Below are positions 23,286-37,289 of a DNA stretch of 64,000 nt, in pieces. The position numbers were made by a program, and so were the translations under genes. Every line of letters starts with the position of its first letter. Position 1 is the stretch's first letter. The notes under the pieces are model-generated. The model was not told the origin of the DNA. It saw only the letters and a list, made by a program, of their open reading frames with translations, and did not search any database. The DNA is from Mya arenaria (lineage: Eukaryota; Mollusca; Bivalvia; Myida; Myidae), in assembly GCF_026914265.1 (NCBI RefSeq), contig NC_069123.1, forward strand, positions 35,239,178 to 35,303,177, written 5' to 3'.

Positions 23286-24059
23286 TCATATTATATGCGT
23301 CTTAACATTTGATTGATGTGATTAATTTGAAATTCAAATAAGCATCCCACGTTATCAAGCAAATTATGTGCATCATATTATTTGAATAAAGTGATGAATA
23401 TGAAATTCAAATCCCATCCCACTTAAAACGCCTATAGCAAATATAAGTTATACATCATGGTTTTCAAAACAAATCGTGATTCGCATGTTAAAGTAGAATA
23501 TATATAGGGACACGTATATGTTTTGCACGAAAATAGTTTCAGATCATCCACAGGAAGTGTGAACACCCGTTTTACAACGGGGTTGGCCTCGTCCATGGGC
23601 GTATTTGGCTGTCTGATGGAAAGTTATGCTAGACTAAGTGTTGATTAAAAACATAAATATGTGGCAGATATCTATTTCATACTGTTCTTCATGTTAACAT
23701 AAATAACTGACCGCTTCAATATCAACATCAAGGTCAATACTTAAAAGGCAAAAGCTGAGATGTTTTGTTCATTTGCTTACTCAAGGGTCTGTAGAAAGTG
23801 GATATTGATTAAAATCTCTTTTTAAATATGCATTTAATTTTCAATGTAATGTTTTTTATGATATTATGAACACAACTTAGTGTTATCCAAATCAATCCTA
23901 CCTAAGACGATCGCCCAAAAAGTGCTGTTTTCAAGCGGTTTAAATATGATAATGTTTGACTGGACAGTATATTGTAAAGTTTAAATAACAAGATTTACAC
24001 TCAGGTGCAAATACGTGCATATGAACGCAAATGACACCGGGGAAAAAATTACCATTGGG

Positions 24060-24320
24060 AACAAACTTGCCCCAATATTTATGCAAAAAGGTACAGAAAC
24101 AAGCTCAGTACCAAAAAGTTTAAACATAAACCCGGTTTAGTGGCACTGGGCAAACGCCAAAGACATATAACACAAAATCACATAGAAGAAACATAGAAGA
24201 ACAGCACAAAACTCCACAAACAGCACAGTTCATACATACTATATATTTTAAAAAATAGGTATGTTTATCAAGAATTGTTAGGTACCGCCTTGGAACGGTC
24301 AGAAAAATGTAAAATGTCAT
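24060..24320 (-). repeat. Dispersed repeat R1, minus-strand copy
   Basis: Reverse complement of 20990-21245, from AATATTTATGCAAAAAGG through GTTTAAACATAAACCCGGTT and AACTCCACAAACAGCACAG to GCCTTGGAACGGTCAG. The two copies are about 2.8 kb apart and inverted, so the spacer could form a large hairpin. The minus frame 24120-24350 is repeat-derived. Confidence 0.85.
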
Positions 24321-24893
24321 GTGTAAAAAGCAGGGCTTAACAGTAAACAAGAAAAGAAGTGAATTTGTCTTTAGTACAACGTTTTGTTTTATTCCTTAAA
24401 ACCTTTTTTTAATTTTCAGAAGATTGTTTCTGCAGAGGACTGCAATGTTTGAAATATCATGTCAATTTTTTATTTAAAGGTTTTGTGTTCAAGTTTAGCT
24501 ATTTGGTCGTACTTGGAGACGTATTTGCTAAAACATGGAATTCTTAACTTTCAAATATAAATAATTATAAAATCTATTGCACTTCTTTTTCAGCTGATGC
24601 ATTAACATTTCTCAACTTAAAACCAATATTGATTCTTTGTTTAGAATAAAATAAACGTGAATATATCGTGCAGTTTATTTATTTGTTCTGACATTATGAC
24701 ATTTCTGTTTCTATTAAATTAAGATTTTTTATATTTTACGTTAGTTATATAAACTTCATAATTGTCAAATCTTCTTTTCAAAACAAACTATTTGCATTTT
24801 ATTAGATAAATTAAATGTTCTGAATTAGCATGTGAACGCATCCAAAAAATACCTCAGGTGCAAATTTGCCTACGTAGCATTAAAACATATATC

Positions 24894-25236
24894 TTTAAAG
24901 GCCTAGTTTAAGGAATATTTGGCATGAAATCCCCTGCTGTGCATATCCTGCTAATTGCACTGGTGTCACAGTAGGGGCCAATTTCCTGTGTATTCGTTTA
25001 TTGGCTCAGGGCCTTGAAGGGTCCATTTCTATCTTAAAATATCCCAAACTGCACAGCAGGATACTCAGATCGGCGATCCGATAAGACAATCAGGCAATTA
25101 GATTAGGATCAATTAACAGAGGTTGTGTACAAATACACGGTTTGTTTTTGGTGTTTTTTTTTTGGGGGGGGGGGGTTGGGGGATTTTTTTATTTGGGGGG
25201 GGGGGTACTTATAGAAGGCTTAAACTAGGCCTATAA
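24894..25236. mobile_element. MITE-like element with 14-bp perfect terminal inverted repeats
   Basis: AGGCCTAGTTTAAG at 24898-24911 is matched by its exact complement CTTAAACTAGGCCT at about 25219-25232; the match extends outward as TA(A/T)AGGCCT. TA at both outer ends is compatible with a TA target duplication. The interior (about 340 bp) has no coding capacity. It contains a second inverted pair, CTGCTGTGCA near 24934 and TGCACAGCAG near 25049, and two long G tracts. Confidence 0.6.
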
Positions 25237-28200
25237 GGATAACTGTTTCGTGATGCACTTAAGCATTTCAAAATTAAGCTCAAACGCATTTGAATGTCAA
25301 AATGAATGTTTGACCAATATCGACAGCGCTATTACATATTTCTTCATTTTATCTGAAAAAAAATAAACAGAAGCGGAGAATCATTAATAGAATCATTTAA
25401 CATTTTTAATTATATTTCATCTCATTTGTGAAACAAAAATCAATGTAGCAATACGATGGCCCTACTTAAGCGTATGCAGTGCTTGACTGGATCATAAAAA
25501 TATTTGTGTGAGCTTCCTGTATTACTATCCATCCGGATGTATCACTTTTCAGTTTTTTTTTCAGTGTTTTACCAACCTGATGTTTTATCATTCCAAACAA
25601 CCCCAAAACAATATCTTTCCAAGGTCAAACAAGTATTTAGAAAGCCAAATTGTGTATCTATAAGTCTACTGAGTGGGTCCCTAGCAGCCCTCTGTATCCC
25701 TATTGTGGTAACACTCTAGGCAAATTATTATTAATAACAAGCGCTTTTTCATAGCCAAAGAAACATGCATGCAGCTCTGATTAATGCTTAAGGATTACAT
25801 CATTTTGGCCCTTTCCAGTGCAAAACAAACCGCTCATTAGCCTACTCAGTGCTCAGTTGTACAGATATTGGCTATCATAAAGCCCATGCAAAGCCAAACA
25901 AGCTCATGTGCAGCTGTCAATAAGCATGTTCAATGTCTATTAGACCACATGTAGACAATTTAGCACATTCAGAGCCAAAGTTACGTTAAAACTTGTATAT
26001 TAATTATTTTAAAGGATGTTATGATTACCAGGGCAGCTCATAATCTTGATTCGAGGAGTATCTGTATGAATTCTCAAATAGTTCACTTTCAATATCTTAA
26101 TAACCATTAAATATCACTAAACAAGGCATTTTTTCGGGAAACACCAGACTATATATTTACATAATTAATTTACATAATTATGGTAATGTCGGCCTTCCTG
26201 AATTTTGGCAGCCATTTTGAAAGGGTCCTGAGTTTTTTTTCTGCAAGTGTACAAAGTTTCAAAATGTTAACCCAATGTGCACAATATTTCAGAATATCAA
26301 CAGACTAATTTGCATGAATATGGTTATATATGAATATGAACATGATGGTACGAGGAAATTGGGAATCTCTGTGTTCTGTTCAGTTTGTTTTCATCTAATG
26401 TCGAACGCCGAAAAAGAACAAAATTCCGTATAACCCCGTGAATGAAAAGCATTTTGGTAAATGAGCGCGAAAGAATCGTGTGCTTTATAAGCAAAAGGGA
26501 AACAGGGTATTTTTGGTGATCTTAATTACTACTACAAAACCGTAGTGTTTTGTTTTAAAATTCGTCACCGTTACGAACGAACGGTTCAAACGGTAATGAA
26601 TTTCCAAAACACAATTATAACGAAACGTTGTTTCCTACATAATTTATTAAGTGTATGGTAAAGTCATGTTAATGTCAATCTTACTGAAATAATAAAAACT
26701 ACGAGGACCAATCCAGAAGCATACAATTAAACGAAGGTAATATTTAAAGGTACTAGGATCTAAACACAACATATAATGTCGCAAGATAACAATCGCATAA
26801 TTAAGATAAACATATCGTTATGAGAAAATATTGGGCCTTAACCTCCTTGGCACGATCAGAGAAAACTTAGTAGGAAATCACCAAGAGGGGCGGGGTAGGA
26901 GTGATTCAATCGGTTTGGGTGCAACCAACCTCAATTGTTTGTTTTATATTTACAGGACCCCGTTTCAGTAATGTGGGCAACAACATTACAAATTGTTTTC
27001 TCAACTCTGTGTTACTTTAAAACTGGGTTAAGGACATTTTTTCCGAAAGAAAATAATGTTTAAATAACGAAAATGTGACCGTTAACGTGGCTGTGTTAGT
27101 TTCCAATGACTTGCATTTCAAAACCAGAAAATATATCAATAATCGTGCCCAATGCCTTATCGTTCTTGGCTAATGCGACATAGGTCATTGTTTCCTACTT
27201 CCTGAAAACCATCCATGAGATATTAGTTAAAATATCAACTTTATTGTATATTAAGAAAATATCATGCCCACGAGAAACCCATTTGGTTTGGGCGTGCGCT
27301 TCCGACGATGAAGAGAACAGGATACGCTAGATTTCATTCACTTCTATATAAACTTAATATTCGAGACCCAGTATAAAAACCCAACAACATTGACGTACTT
27401 TTGACCTGCATGACCTCAACCGTATACACAAACATAGACTTCGCCTCAGGAATAAAACATTTCATCTCCCTTAACTAATCTATTCTTAGATTTCGCTTTA
27501 CTAGATAAGGACCTTTTTCAGATCTTGACATTTTAGTGAAAATAAAAGAAATACTTAACATTTCATTTTACAACTTAAATCATTGCCTTTTTCTCCCAAG
27601 TACATTTTATCTCACAACCGCCATTGAACAGAAAAATAAAATGTCTTCACACAAACTCAACTAGATTATTTAGCTACCTGTAGTGAATATTGAAGGTTGT
27701 ATTGAAGTTAATTGCTTCTTGAAGAAGCAAGAAGCTCAAGAAATCTTCAAGGACAGTTTGCATCCTTAACAAAGGTGAAGAAAAAAAGGAGAAAGAAAAA
27801 ATATAAAGGTGAAATCATGAAACTGTTCTAAAAAAAGAAAATTATATGCTTTGTGAATACGGCCCCTGGACTTGAAATCTAGACTAAATGTCCCTTGAAA
27901 CTAAACAAAAGAAAAAAATGCCAATCATGGATGATCTCCGAGGATTTGTGATATCCAATAGAGTTATTATTTGATAATCATCATTATTATGCTAGCTATT
28001 GTAGCACGTAACGACGAAATATTTTAGTGTCAGTTCGTTCCGAACAGTTTTGTATACTTTTTTTTCAAAAACGCCTACGTGGGAAGTTTATCTGCACAAA
28101 TATTTTCAATGTTTTTAAAGACTCTTCTCTTAACAATGCCAGTTATTGGACATTTTAATGTAGTCTGTACGTAATATCTTAACAAAAAAAGCTGTGACAT

Positions 28201-28890
28201 CGACATCGCAATAATTTAATTGAAAAACAAGCACAAGGCAGTACGGAAATATTATACGTGTGATTTTAGCTTGAAACGCAGTTTTGATGTGTTTAAAGTA
28301 TTTTTTTAATTAAATTCCTGTGATAGTAAAGGGACTACACACCAGATGGTTTGAAAATCGGCAAATACATTATTTCCTCAAAACAAACCTAGAGTTATCA
28401 AGACGAGTTAGTATGAGACCGATAATACATCATTTTACATGATGAAATGAATATTTCGTCGCTGTCACAGCTGAGTTTACGCGTTTAAAAATAGCGCATA
28501 CTGGTTTCCCAGTTTATAGTGTGTATTATTAGCATGTGAAAGTCATGTGATAAGTACAGATAAATTCTGATGCTATTTTAAAATTTACTGGGATTTATGT
28601 GTTAGACAAACCCAATAAATTTTAAAATTGGAAAAGTACGAAAAAACTGCGAGAGATTCATGTATTGTAAGCGATGTCATACATCAGTAACTTAGATTCA
28701 ATGCGTTGTACACAACGATATCAATTTTATGTAAGTCTTTGACTATTTTCTTCTTTTCTTGCAATGGTCATCTGGTTTCTAGTCCCTTTAAGATATACGC
28801 ATTACAATACACATTTTTATATCATTCGCGTACGCCATATTGAGGATCTTTGTTCAAATCAAGCATCTCAACTATGAAAAAAACGGTCCA
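25237..28890. other. Long stretch with no recognisable gene
   Basis: AT-rich, with no splice-bounded coding frame and no repeat shared with other parts of the window. The only open frame over 60 codons (25504-25719) has no recognisable content. A GC box GGGGCGGGG lies near 26886. Confidence 0.5.
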
Positions 28891-28892
28891 TA

Positions 28893-29031
28893 AAAATATT
28901 CTCAAAAGCTTTCTTCTTGGTCGTGATTGGTTGTTGCCTATCTTGGGTGTCTGAGACCATCTATTTAAGATGGAATTGCTGCATAAAATTGCAAGGTGAT
29001 TTTGAAGTGTTTAAAGGCTAGACGGAACAAC
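28893..29031 (+). promoter_or_regulatory. Candidate promoter and 5' UTR exon of the secreted Cys-rich gene
   Basis: It includes dispersed repeat R2 copy 2 (28893-28990) with GTGATTGGTTG (inverted CCAAT). A non-coding stretch ends at a consensus donor, GGAACAAC|GTAAGT at 29032. The coding exon at 30300 has its own acceptor (TTTACTGTTTCAG, ending 30283) with 16 bases before ATG, so an upstream 5' UTR exon is required; this is the best candidate. Confidence 0.4.
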
Positions 29032-29168
29032 GTAAGTTTTGTTATATGTCTTGTTCTGGTTTTAAATATATTGTGCGTTGTGTGCGCAAGTATAAAGAGA
29101 ATACTTGTTTGTTTCGGTGTGATATTGCAATATATTGCAGGGAGTGGGCACCAGAAGCTTTTCACTTT

Positions 29169-30000
<832 letters not shown>

Positions 30001-30299
30001 TAAAAATAATGATACTAATAATGATAATATGTTATTTTCCAGCACTTCAAAGTTCACCGGAAATGTCTGTCTGTTGCGCACGAATAATATATCCTGTGTA
30101 GATTTTAAGATTGGCATGCCAATTTACTGTACTGTACGTTTCTTTTTAGCAATGTATTAAGGGATCTTGAAAAAGTAATAAAGAAGGAATTAACGAATTT
30201 TGTTTCACAATGAAAATAGCCTTGAGAATGCTTTGTTCAATATTAGAAATAACTGTTTATTTGCATTGCATTTACTGTTTCAGGCCAAGGACAACGAAA

Positions 30300-33200
30300 A
30301 TGAAGGGTTATATATTTCTTTTCCTGGTTGCCACTGCATTTTGCCAAGCCACCGCTCAAGTAAGAAAATACTTCAATAATGTCTTTTAAAATAACTAGAA
30401 CTTATCATAGTTCAGAACATTGAACCTTGAAGGCTTGAATGAACATAAAAGCAGTCGGACATCAGATGATTAAATAATATAATATCGCTCTTCTCAGAAG
30501 CCTGTCAGGATACTTACTATGAGATTACGTTGGTGTGTGTCTTGATATAAACAAAATTGCACAAATTCATAACTTATTTTGATTATTTCTTTGCTCTTCA
30601 ACTTGGAGGAATAAAAGATATCTAGCTGTACATTTGACTTAAAGGTTAAAGGGTTAGGAAAATCAAAAACCTGACAGAACAAGGAAATGTTAGTTTTCTT
30701 AAAAATATTTTAAAAAAAGCCAAAACTAGTACGCATTTGTATATATTGAATGGTGAAACTGGTCACTATTCAGTAGAAATAACAACTCAGAGTGAATTAA
30801 ATGATGAACTGGACAATCATGTTTTGAGAGATAAAATACTTTAGCCCATACAGGTAATATGACAATGCGAAATGATAGTACTAAAATATTTACGTGTATT
30901 CTAATATTCATAGAGATATAAGGGAGGTCCAAATCGATCCGTTCAAACAAAACTGCCACTCTGTAAGAATCATTCCTCTAAAGACTATATTTCTTGAACT
31001 CTCGTCTGTTGCAACAAATATTACCGTTGCAATGACTATGACTGTGGAAGAAATGCTTTCAGAACTATGACGTAAATGAGTTGCGACTTCAGTTAAATTC
31101 GTATGGCGAATCACAAACTTTCAATAAAAGTGAATCACTAATATTGACCATGCAACTTTTTACTTGTAACGATGTTACATTAACGACAAGATAAGCAACA
31201 TCAAGGGCGAATCTAGGATTTGACATTAGAGGGGGTAACTTAGAGACGTAACCTTTTGTCATGCACCTCTCCTTCAAAATCGAAATTTATTTGGATATAG
31301 TGTTGGCAGGGGTGTTTGTTTGTTGGTATTTTTTGTTGTTGTTGTTGTTGGTTTTTCTCGGGGGACTCCCTCAACACTATCTTGTCTGAAATGGTGAAAT
31401 TGATTGAAATAAAAAGTAAACTTGGACGATTTTAGGTTGTGTGGTTAGGGCTGGTGCTTTAGTTATTTGGATGCATGTGTGGTCTGCCTCTGTTGTTTGT
31501 TCGGTTTGTGTCTGTTAAGTCATAGCCTTGCGCTTTGAAACAGTGTCCATTCTAAATCCTTGCTTTCCGGGCGTGTCCCTGTGGTGTCCAAGTTTGACTT
31601 GTTTGATACTTAATGTTGTTATCCTGTAAGGCAATTGTACAGTTTTCAATCTGTTAAAGTAAAATAAGTATATACCACTTTTCCGTCGTTAAAAGAACTA
31701 TGATTGTTATGTATATGACGTAATAGTATTCAAAACAGCATCGTTTTCTTGTCCGCAACCTAAACGCAGTAATACAATTACAAAATAGAAATAGGAAGTA
31801 ATTATAGACAAATCGTTTTATTGACAACTACTCTCATGTTGTCATGCTTACTTGTTTTGTATTGTATTGTATTGTATTGTTTTGTTTTGTTTTGTTTTGT
31901 TTTGTATGGGTTTGTATTGTATTGAATTGCATTGTAAGGGCACTGACGGTTTGACTGCTAAAGCTGCAGAAGAGACTGACGAAGAGACCGATATTGACAT
32001 CAAAGACGAAAACGGAAATCTTGTTACACAAGCTGAAATATTTTCCGACGTGGTAAGTTTTTTTAATAAAGAAAGAGTTGATTTTCTACCATATCGTTTC
32101 AAGTTGTATCATTAATTTGAAATTAATATTTTGATGAAGAATATCTAGATGCAGATTTTTTTCTTTGAATCCTTAAACACAATTGTTGACGTTCTTTAGA
32201 AAGTCAAATATTTGCCACTTATCTCATGTTTGTCTACCAATTCGTTATTTCAAGGACTTCCAAGTCGAAAAGCCGGTTGAAGGAAGTGTCTGTCTGATAA
32301 AGAATGTAAGTACGCAGGGCGACAACTTGATAGAAAACCATATTATTTCATGGTTCGTAAAATTAACTTTTCACACTATATTTATTACGACAATAAGTGT
32401 GGCAAAAAATAATGAGTGTTAAAATAACTACTTATTAAAAGATACTGACGGCTGGAACCCTTCAACAAATATTGATGCTTAAACATTGTCCACGATATTG
32501 AACGCGATTCAACAAAAGGCTGTATCGTGATTGGTTGGTTAATATTTTCCCGTGATGCTACCAATGTGTTCAACAAATATTAAAATATCAATCCGTTTAC
32601 TTTGAGTCCTTGTGGGCGAGTGGTTATGGTCTCAATTTTTCTGAGGGTTGGGTCGGGGGGCTCTTGACACCTTCCGGCGTGGATTTGCTCCCCACTAAAT
32701 CAAGGTCTTTTATACTTTAAGTGTATTATTTTCTGCAACTTCGGAATCAAAGAGTAAAATAAGAATGATATAAGTGTGAACTACCGGGAACTATCATTTT
32801 AGGTTAAAGACATCATGATACTGTCACATTTTTTGAAAGAAAGGTTCGTTTACAAGGCAAACGTCACACACTGTCGTATACTAATGTAATTACATTTAGG
32901 ATATTTAGAATTTCAGACTATTCAATATCAGTGTTAGGAAACATGAGTTGATAGCAAATATCGTCGAATTAAAAATAATAATGCTTTCCTTTCAAATGCT
33001 TATTTCTTATGTTTAAAAACATGAAGAAAAATGACACCAGCGAATGCTACAAAGAAAAGCCGTTGACATTTGAGATTCCGTCTTCCGTCTGGGCTTTCTG
33101 TGAGGGTCGTGAGATGACGGTACTGGAGGCCATAGAGTGTGCGGATAAACAAGGACAAGAGAGAAACTTCATAGACGAAAGTAAATATCTAATCGTTGAG

Positions 33201-34336
33201 TTGGATAACTTTGCATTACACTGAAACACAGTCTAGTTCGACTATTATGGTTTTCAGATAGAATAAGCTGAGAGTAATATTATAGTATAGCTGTTGATAT
33301 CTCATCCAAAGGATTGTGGGTACTATGTTCAATATGGGAACTTTCTCACGGCATCTCGAAATGGACACCAGTACTTGTTCTAGTGGAAGTGATTATATAA
33401 GCTAAGCTATCGGCTTACGTCACAAACGATCTGAAATAACACTTCTTTACAATGTTCAAACCTCAATTCATGCTGATCGTTTCAGGAACCGGGCTCTAGT
33501 GCCGTTGGACTGGGGGGTTTAACTATTAAGTTAATACTTGAGCTTTTTGCTTATAATATATTTGAGTATATAGATTCTAATATTAAGACATTTTGTTCAA
33601 TAAATCTACATGACCTTAACTGAAAAACTTCATTACACATTACCAGGGGCCGTATTCAACTAAGGTTGAACTTAAATTTCAAATCAGAAACTAAGTGTTT
33701 TGATTGGCCTGTATATTTAGCTGACCAATAGGCTGAATGGAATCATTGAGGCATATATAAGGATAAAAATAATATCAATTTTGAATCTTTGTTGTTTAAT
33801 ACGTGAGCGTGTGCTCAAGTCAAGTCACTCTCAATGCTTTCAGTTGCGTTTATTTTTTTTCTCTTGCGTTATCTTCGGGCAGATATCCATTGGTAATCTT
33901 GACCTCTACCTTAGCTTACCACACCCATTTCGACTCTTTCCATGCCTTTTCTCGGAATGTCCTTGAACTTCACAATTTTCCGTCGAACACATTATCAGTC
34001 ACTATCAAGTGTTATTTCCGAAATACCTTTTGGTCGAATGAATTAATAAGTAAAATATTTTCTAACTTTTTGTCTAATAAGGCAACTGCCCGCCATATCA
34101 CGTAATCAATAATCTCAAAGTAATGTATTCGTGTTACAGTATTACATCGAAGGGCGAAAGGTCAGTACAGAACAGTTTGCCTATGGACAAGAAGGGACAC
34201 AGTAACTTGTGCGGCTAAAAGATGTTGTAAATACAAAAAATATTCAAGGAAATGCCTGAAGACATGCTGCAAACAATATAAGAAGAACGTGATAAGTACA
34301 GAAAGATGTATCAAAGGCTTCACCACCCGTTTCTAG
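30300..34336 (+). CDS. Secreted cysteine-rich precursor protein, unknown family
   Basis: Five coding exons with consistent phases: 30300-30359, 31939-32052, 32255-32305, 33027-33180 (phase 1 out) and 34140-34336 (two leading bases, stop TAG 34334-34336), 191 residues. Exon 1 is a typical signal peptide (MKGYIFLFLVATAFCQATAQ). Next come an acidic pro-region (EETDEETDIDIKDE) and a moderately Cys-containing middle (SVC, SEC, AFC, IEC). A basic Cys-rich tail follows, with TVC, VTC, RCC, RKC, KTCC and ERC spaced C-x9-C-x4-CC-x8-C-x3-CC-x12-C. Twelve Cys after the signal peptide would allow six disulfides. Acidic pro-region plus basic Cys-rich end suggests a processed extracellular peptide, for example a defence or signalling peptide; that is inference. 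No dibasic cleavage site was settled on, and no known family was recognised. Confidence 0.68.
31852..31935 (+). repeat. Pentanucleotide repeat (TATTG/TTTTG)n
   Basis: About 16 units ending just before the acceptor ATTGTAAG (31938) of the second coding exon of the secreted gene. Its T-rich sequence supplies what serves as the polypyrimidine tract. Confidence 0.9.
32606..32725 (+). mobile_element. tRNA-derived SINE-like head (Ser/Leu type)
   Basis: TGGGCGAGTGG at 32613-32623 fits an A box as in tRNA-Ser/Leu (TGGCCGAGTGGTTA). A G-rich segment and a B-box-like GGATTTGCTCC at 32681-32691 follow at the spacing expected for a long variable arm. The B box is degenerate. It lies in an intron of the secreted gene. 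Confidence 0.4.
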
Positions 34337-34339
34337 AAC

Positions 34340-36040
34340 TGAACTCCAGCCGCGTCTGGTACTGAACTCAAGCACACGTAAATCAATAGTGCACTTTCAG
34401 TATAATGGACAAATGACTTTGAATCATCTTCATTTTCTTCGAACTATATTAACTATATTAGACATTCTGTTCTTGTTATGAAGTTTAAAACGCGTGGCGG
34501 TTTTGACTCCTGGATATTGAATCCTACCATACGATCATTTTTTCGAACTGGTATGTACAAGTTGTCATAGTATCTAATTCAAAACAAATTGCTTTACTGG
34601 TCTCTTTATACACAGCTAGTTTAAATTTGGAAATAACATTTTCATTTCAAACTGTAATCTTCATACAGTGTTGTTACTGTTGTTTTCTTTATTTTCAACA
34701 GAGCTCTTTTAAAGAGTTATAATTAACAAGACATGATTAGTTCCTAAACAATGTTTAAAATATAGGGCGTTTTTTGTCCGTGTTTGTAATTATCCTATTG
34801 ACCTTGACTCAAATATGTCATCTCTGTATGAAGTTTATTTAGACTTAAAATACTGTTTGATATGTATGATTTTTTATATTTTATATTGATCTTTAAACTT
34901 TCACTTTAAATATTTAACCAGAATGTATTCGGATTATGTTGTATTGTGTTGTGTCCAAACTTTGTGTACATAAATTATACGTCTGTATAAAAGGACTCCC
35001 TCATAGATTTTTATGTTTTAAGATTGATTTTTTCCTAGCTCGAATTCACGTATTGTAAATTGCTGAACAAAAGTTCAACCAAGTAACAGAAAGGTTGCGA
35101 GATGTTTTTAGTGTCTTAAGTAAATGTTGAAATATTGTTTCACTTTAAATTGATTTATTAACGCGATTTGGTTAAAACAGTAGTCCGCGCATGCGTAACT
35201 GACATTACTACTGTATCGCAGTACTACCACGTGACAATACTGCAGGTGATTGTGCAAAATTTTAAACGGGTGTCTCGATCGGTGCTGAAAAGGTTTTCTG
35301 TAATATTGCTATATTTTGAACACAATCACCAATCACTGTAACAGTTGTAAAATAAAAAAATAAAAATATCTATTTTAAGTGTGTAAATGTTGCTTTTATA
35401 TGTAATACATTTTAGTGTCAATCAATTTGAGAGTTCCAACTTCCAATAAATAGCACTCGTGGAATACTTTGAAGTTATAATGTGTTTCTTAAAAGCAATT
35501 TCAAATATTTTCCTTCATCCACTATTTATTTTGGATAGTAAACATGCATTTGTGTGCTATTATATTTTTTGTTTCATTGCATATCTTATTCAACGAAGTG
35601 AAGGTTAAAAGCCTCACGTACAATCGAACTTTATCCGAAAACTATTAAATGAATAAATACGAATAAATGTTACTGCTAAATCTTGTTTATGCATTATCCA
35701 TTTTTAGTAGTACGAAATTTCCTCCAGTACAAATATGAATTATATATTAAATCAATTATTGGCATAGACTTTTTAAGATCTTGTGCAGTTTTTTGTCACA
35801 AAGATCAGATGCTTTGACTGAAAAAGTCTAACGAACAAGAACAGTATTATCTCTCTTCATATTTGGTCACAAATCATAATATGGAGAAGAAAAAATAATT
35901 AAGTTATAGAATTGAGAAAAATGGTTCGCCGAGAGCAGGAATCGACCCGGGGGTCCCATCGGTCTAAACTGAGGGAAGATTTTTTCAAGTATTGTTATAC
36001 AACGTCGTGTTGTGAGAGCATTATTATTTCTTTGTTAAAA
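34340..36040. other. 3' flank of the secreted gene, no further gene seen
   Basis: Probably includes the 3' UTR; an AATAAA occurs at 35445-35450, but which signal is used is unknown. A GCGCATGCG (NRF1-like) and a CACGTG lie near 35186 and 35230. A tRNA-like fragment lies near 35930-35980 on the minus strand. Confidence 0.35.
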
Positions 36041-36043
36041 AAA

Positions 36044-36240
36044 GGTTTTACTACCGACCGAATTACTTAAGAGCAATCTCAGTTGGAAATAGCCTTAGTG
36101 AAATATGTTGAACAACAGACTTACAATTAAGGCTGAACGTAACAGTATAATAGACGAAGCATAATCCAGATTTCGTAGCGGTTACTCTACAACTGACAAT
36201 ATTTTAAGTCTACTGTCAATAGTTAAGATTAAGCCAATTT
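36044..36240 (+). pseudogene. Non-LTR reverse transcriptase remnant
   Basis: NRLTIKAERNSIIDEA, then TAA, then SRFRSGYSTTDNILSLLSIV matches the conserved N-x-I-x-EAQSGFRxGYSTxDNIF region of non-LTR reverse transcriptases, with the Gln codon of EAQ replaced by a stop (CAA/TAA). Upstream, YRPNYLRAISVGNSLSEIC in another frame resembles the preceding YRPITLLS...LFSEI motif. Further decayed fragments may extend to about 36600. The catalytic motif was not found. Confidence 0.65.
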
Positions 36241-36619
36241 ACACGCATCGCATACCTTACAAGATGGTGGACACTTGTGCCGAGTCATAAACAACATTTC
36301 ACTTGATTGTTATAGAGCGGCTATTAAATTGGTTCAATAAGACATAAAAGTGGTTAAACATAAAGGTGTTCTTAAAAGAGGCCTACTAACTAGAGTACTG
36401 CAAATCGAAATTAGGTATCGTCAGATCGAGTTTTGGACATGACTAATTCGCCAGGGTAACATATGGTGTTATGCGTTTTTAAAAAGAGCAATTAAAGACA
36501 ACTTTATTTAGATACGTTCATAAGATTGCAACGTAAATGTGGATTTGATAGCAAGCCGAAGAATCTTGGTTAATATGTTGACTTAAATACCCTGCCTTAC
36601 TTTCCTACTACTCGAAGAC

Positions 36620-37060
36620 AAAACAGCCAATGCTTATACCGGGTTTCATTCAATTAAGTTTACACTATCAATAAACGTGCACAGTGATTTATAAGTTACT
36701 AATATGAAACTAGCTAATACGATAAGAAACGTCATCAATATACATAACATATTGTCCTATTAAAACTTATGTCTTTAAATGAAATATAATTTTTTTCTTT
36801 AAGTTCGCGGTGTTGATAACCGATACATTTATGATAGGGCGCAGAATAACCTCGTAAAAAAGAAAAGCACAACATCCTTCTGATCATCTGGAATGATGTG
36901 AAACAAATGTACTATAACCAAAAGGTCAGACACTGTTCTTTTCTAACAAAATACAGTTAGACTTAGAGTTTCCTAACTTTGCATTTCAACCATTACAACA
37001 ATTTGTATTACTTTTCTACAAACATATTTAATTGGTTGATTATTCTAGGAAATACGTTTT
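36620..37060. other. Stretch with no recognisable gene
   Basis: AT-rich; nothing recognised. Confidence 0.4.
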
Positions 37061-37246
37061 TTAAACATGATGACCTTCATCTATCCTAGCTTCTTGTATT
37101 GCCGCAGCAGCGTCGTTTTCTACGCGTGTCATGAATCTTGTAAAACAATGGAACAGATTCATTCCCTTTGCCTTTTCCATTTATTGACAGAGTACCTACA
37201 AACGTCCGAAAAGATCACCGTGGTCATCATCGCAGCCAGTGCTTTC
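37061..37246 (-). CDS. Possible 3' end of a minus-strand gene, two exons
   Basis: On the minus strand, a 51-nt exon (37246-37196; acceptor AAATCTTTCAG, donor GTACTC) encodes KALAAMMTTVIFSDVC and joins in phase 2 to 37136-37061 (FMTRVENDAAAAIQEARIDE, stop TAA 37063-37061). The two phases agree and GC is locally raised. However, the 59-bp intron is unusually short and no upstream exon was found. The plus-strand frame 37067-37285 overlaps it and is not preferred. Confidence 0.2.
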
Positions 37247-37289
37247 CTGAAAGATTTAACTACTGCACTGCACGGTCATCTTTAATATT

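Noticed and set aside
33781..34105. Overlapping plus-strand frames of 61 and 100 codons
   Set aside because: They lie in the intron between the last two coding exons of the secreted gene and have no splice support.
35930..35980. Minus-strand tRNA-like fragment with GGGTCGATTCC
   Set aside because: Only a B-box-like sequence is present; no A box at the right spacing.
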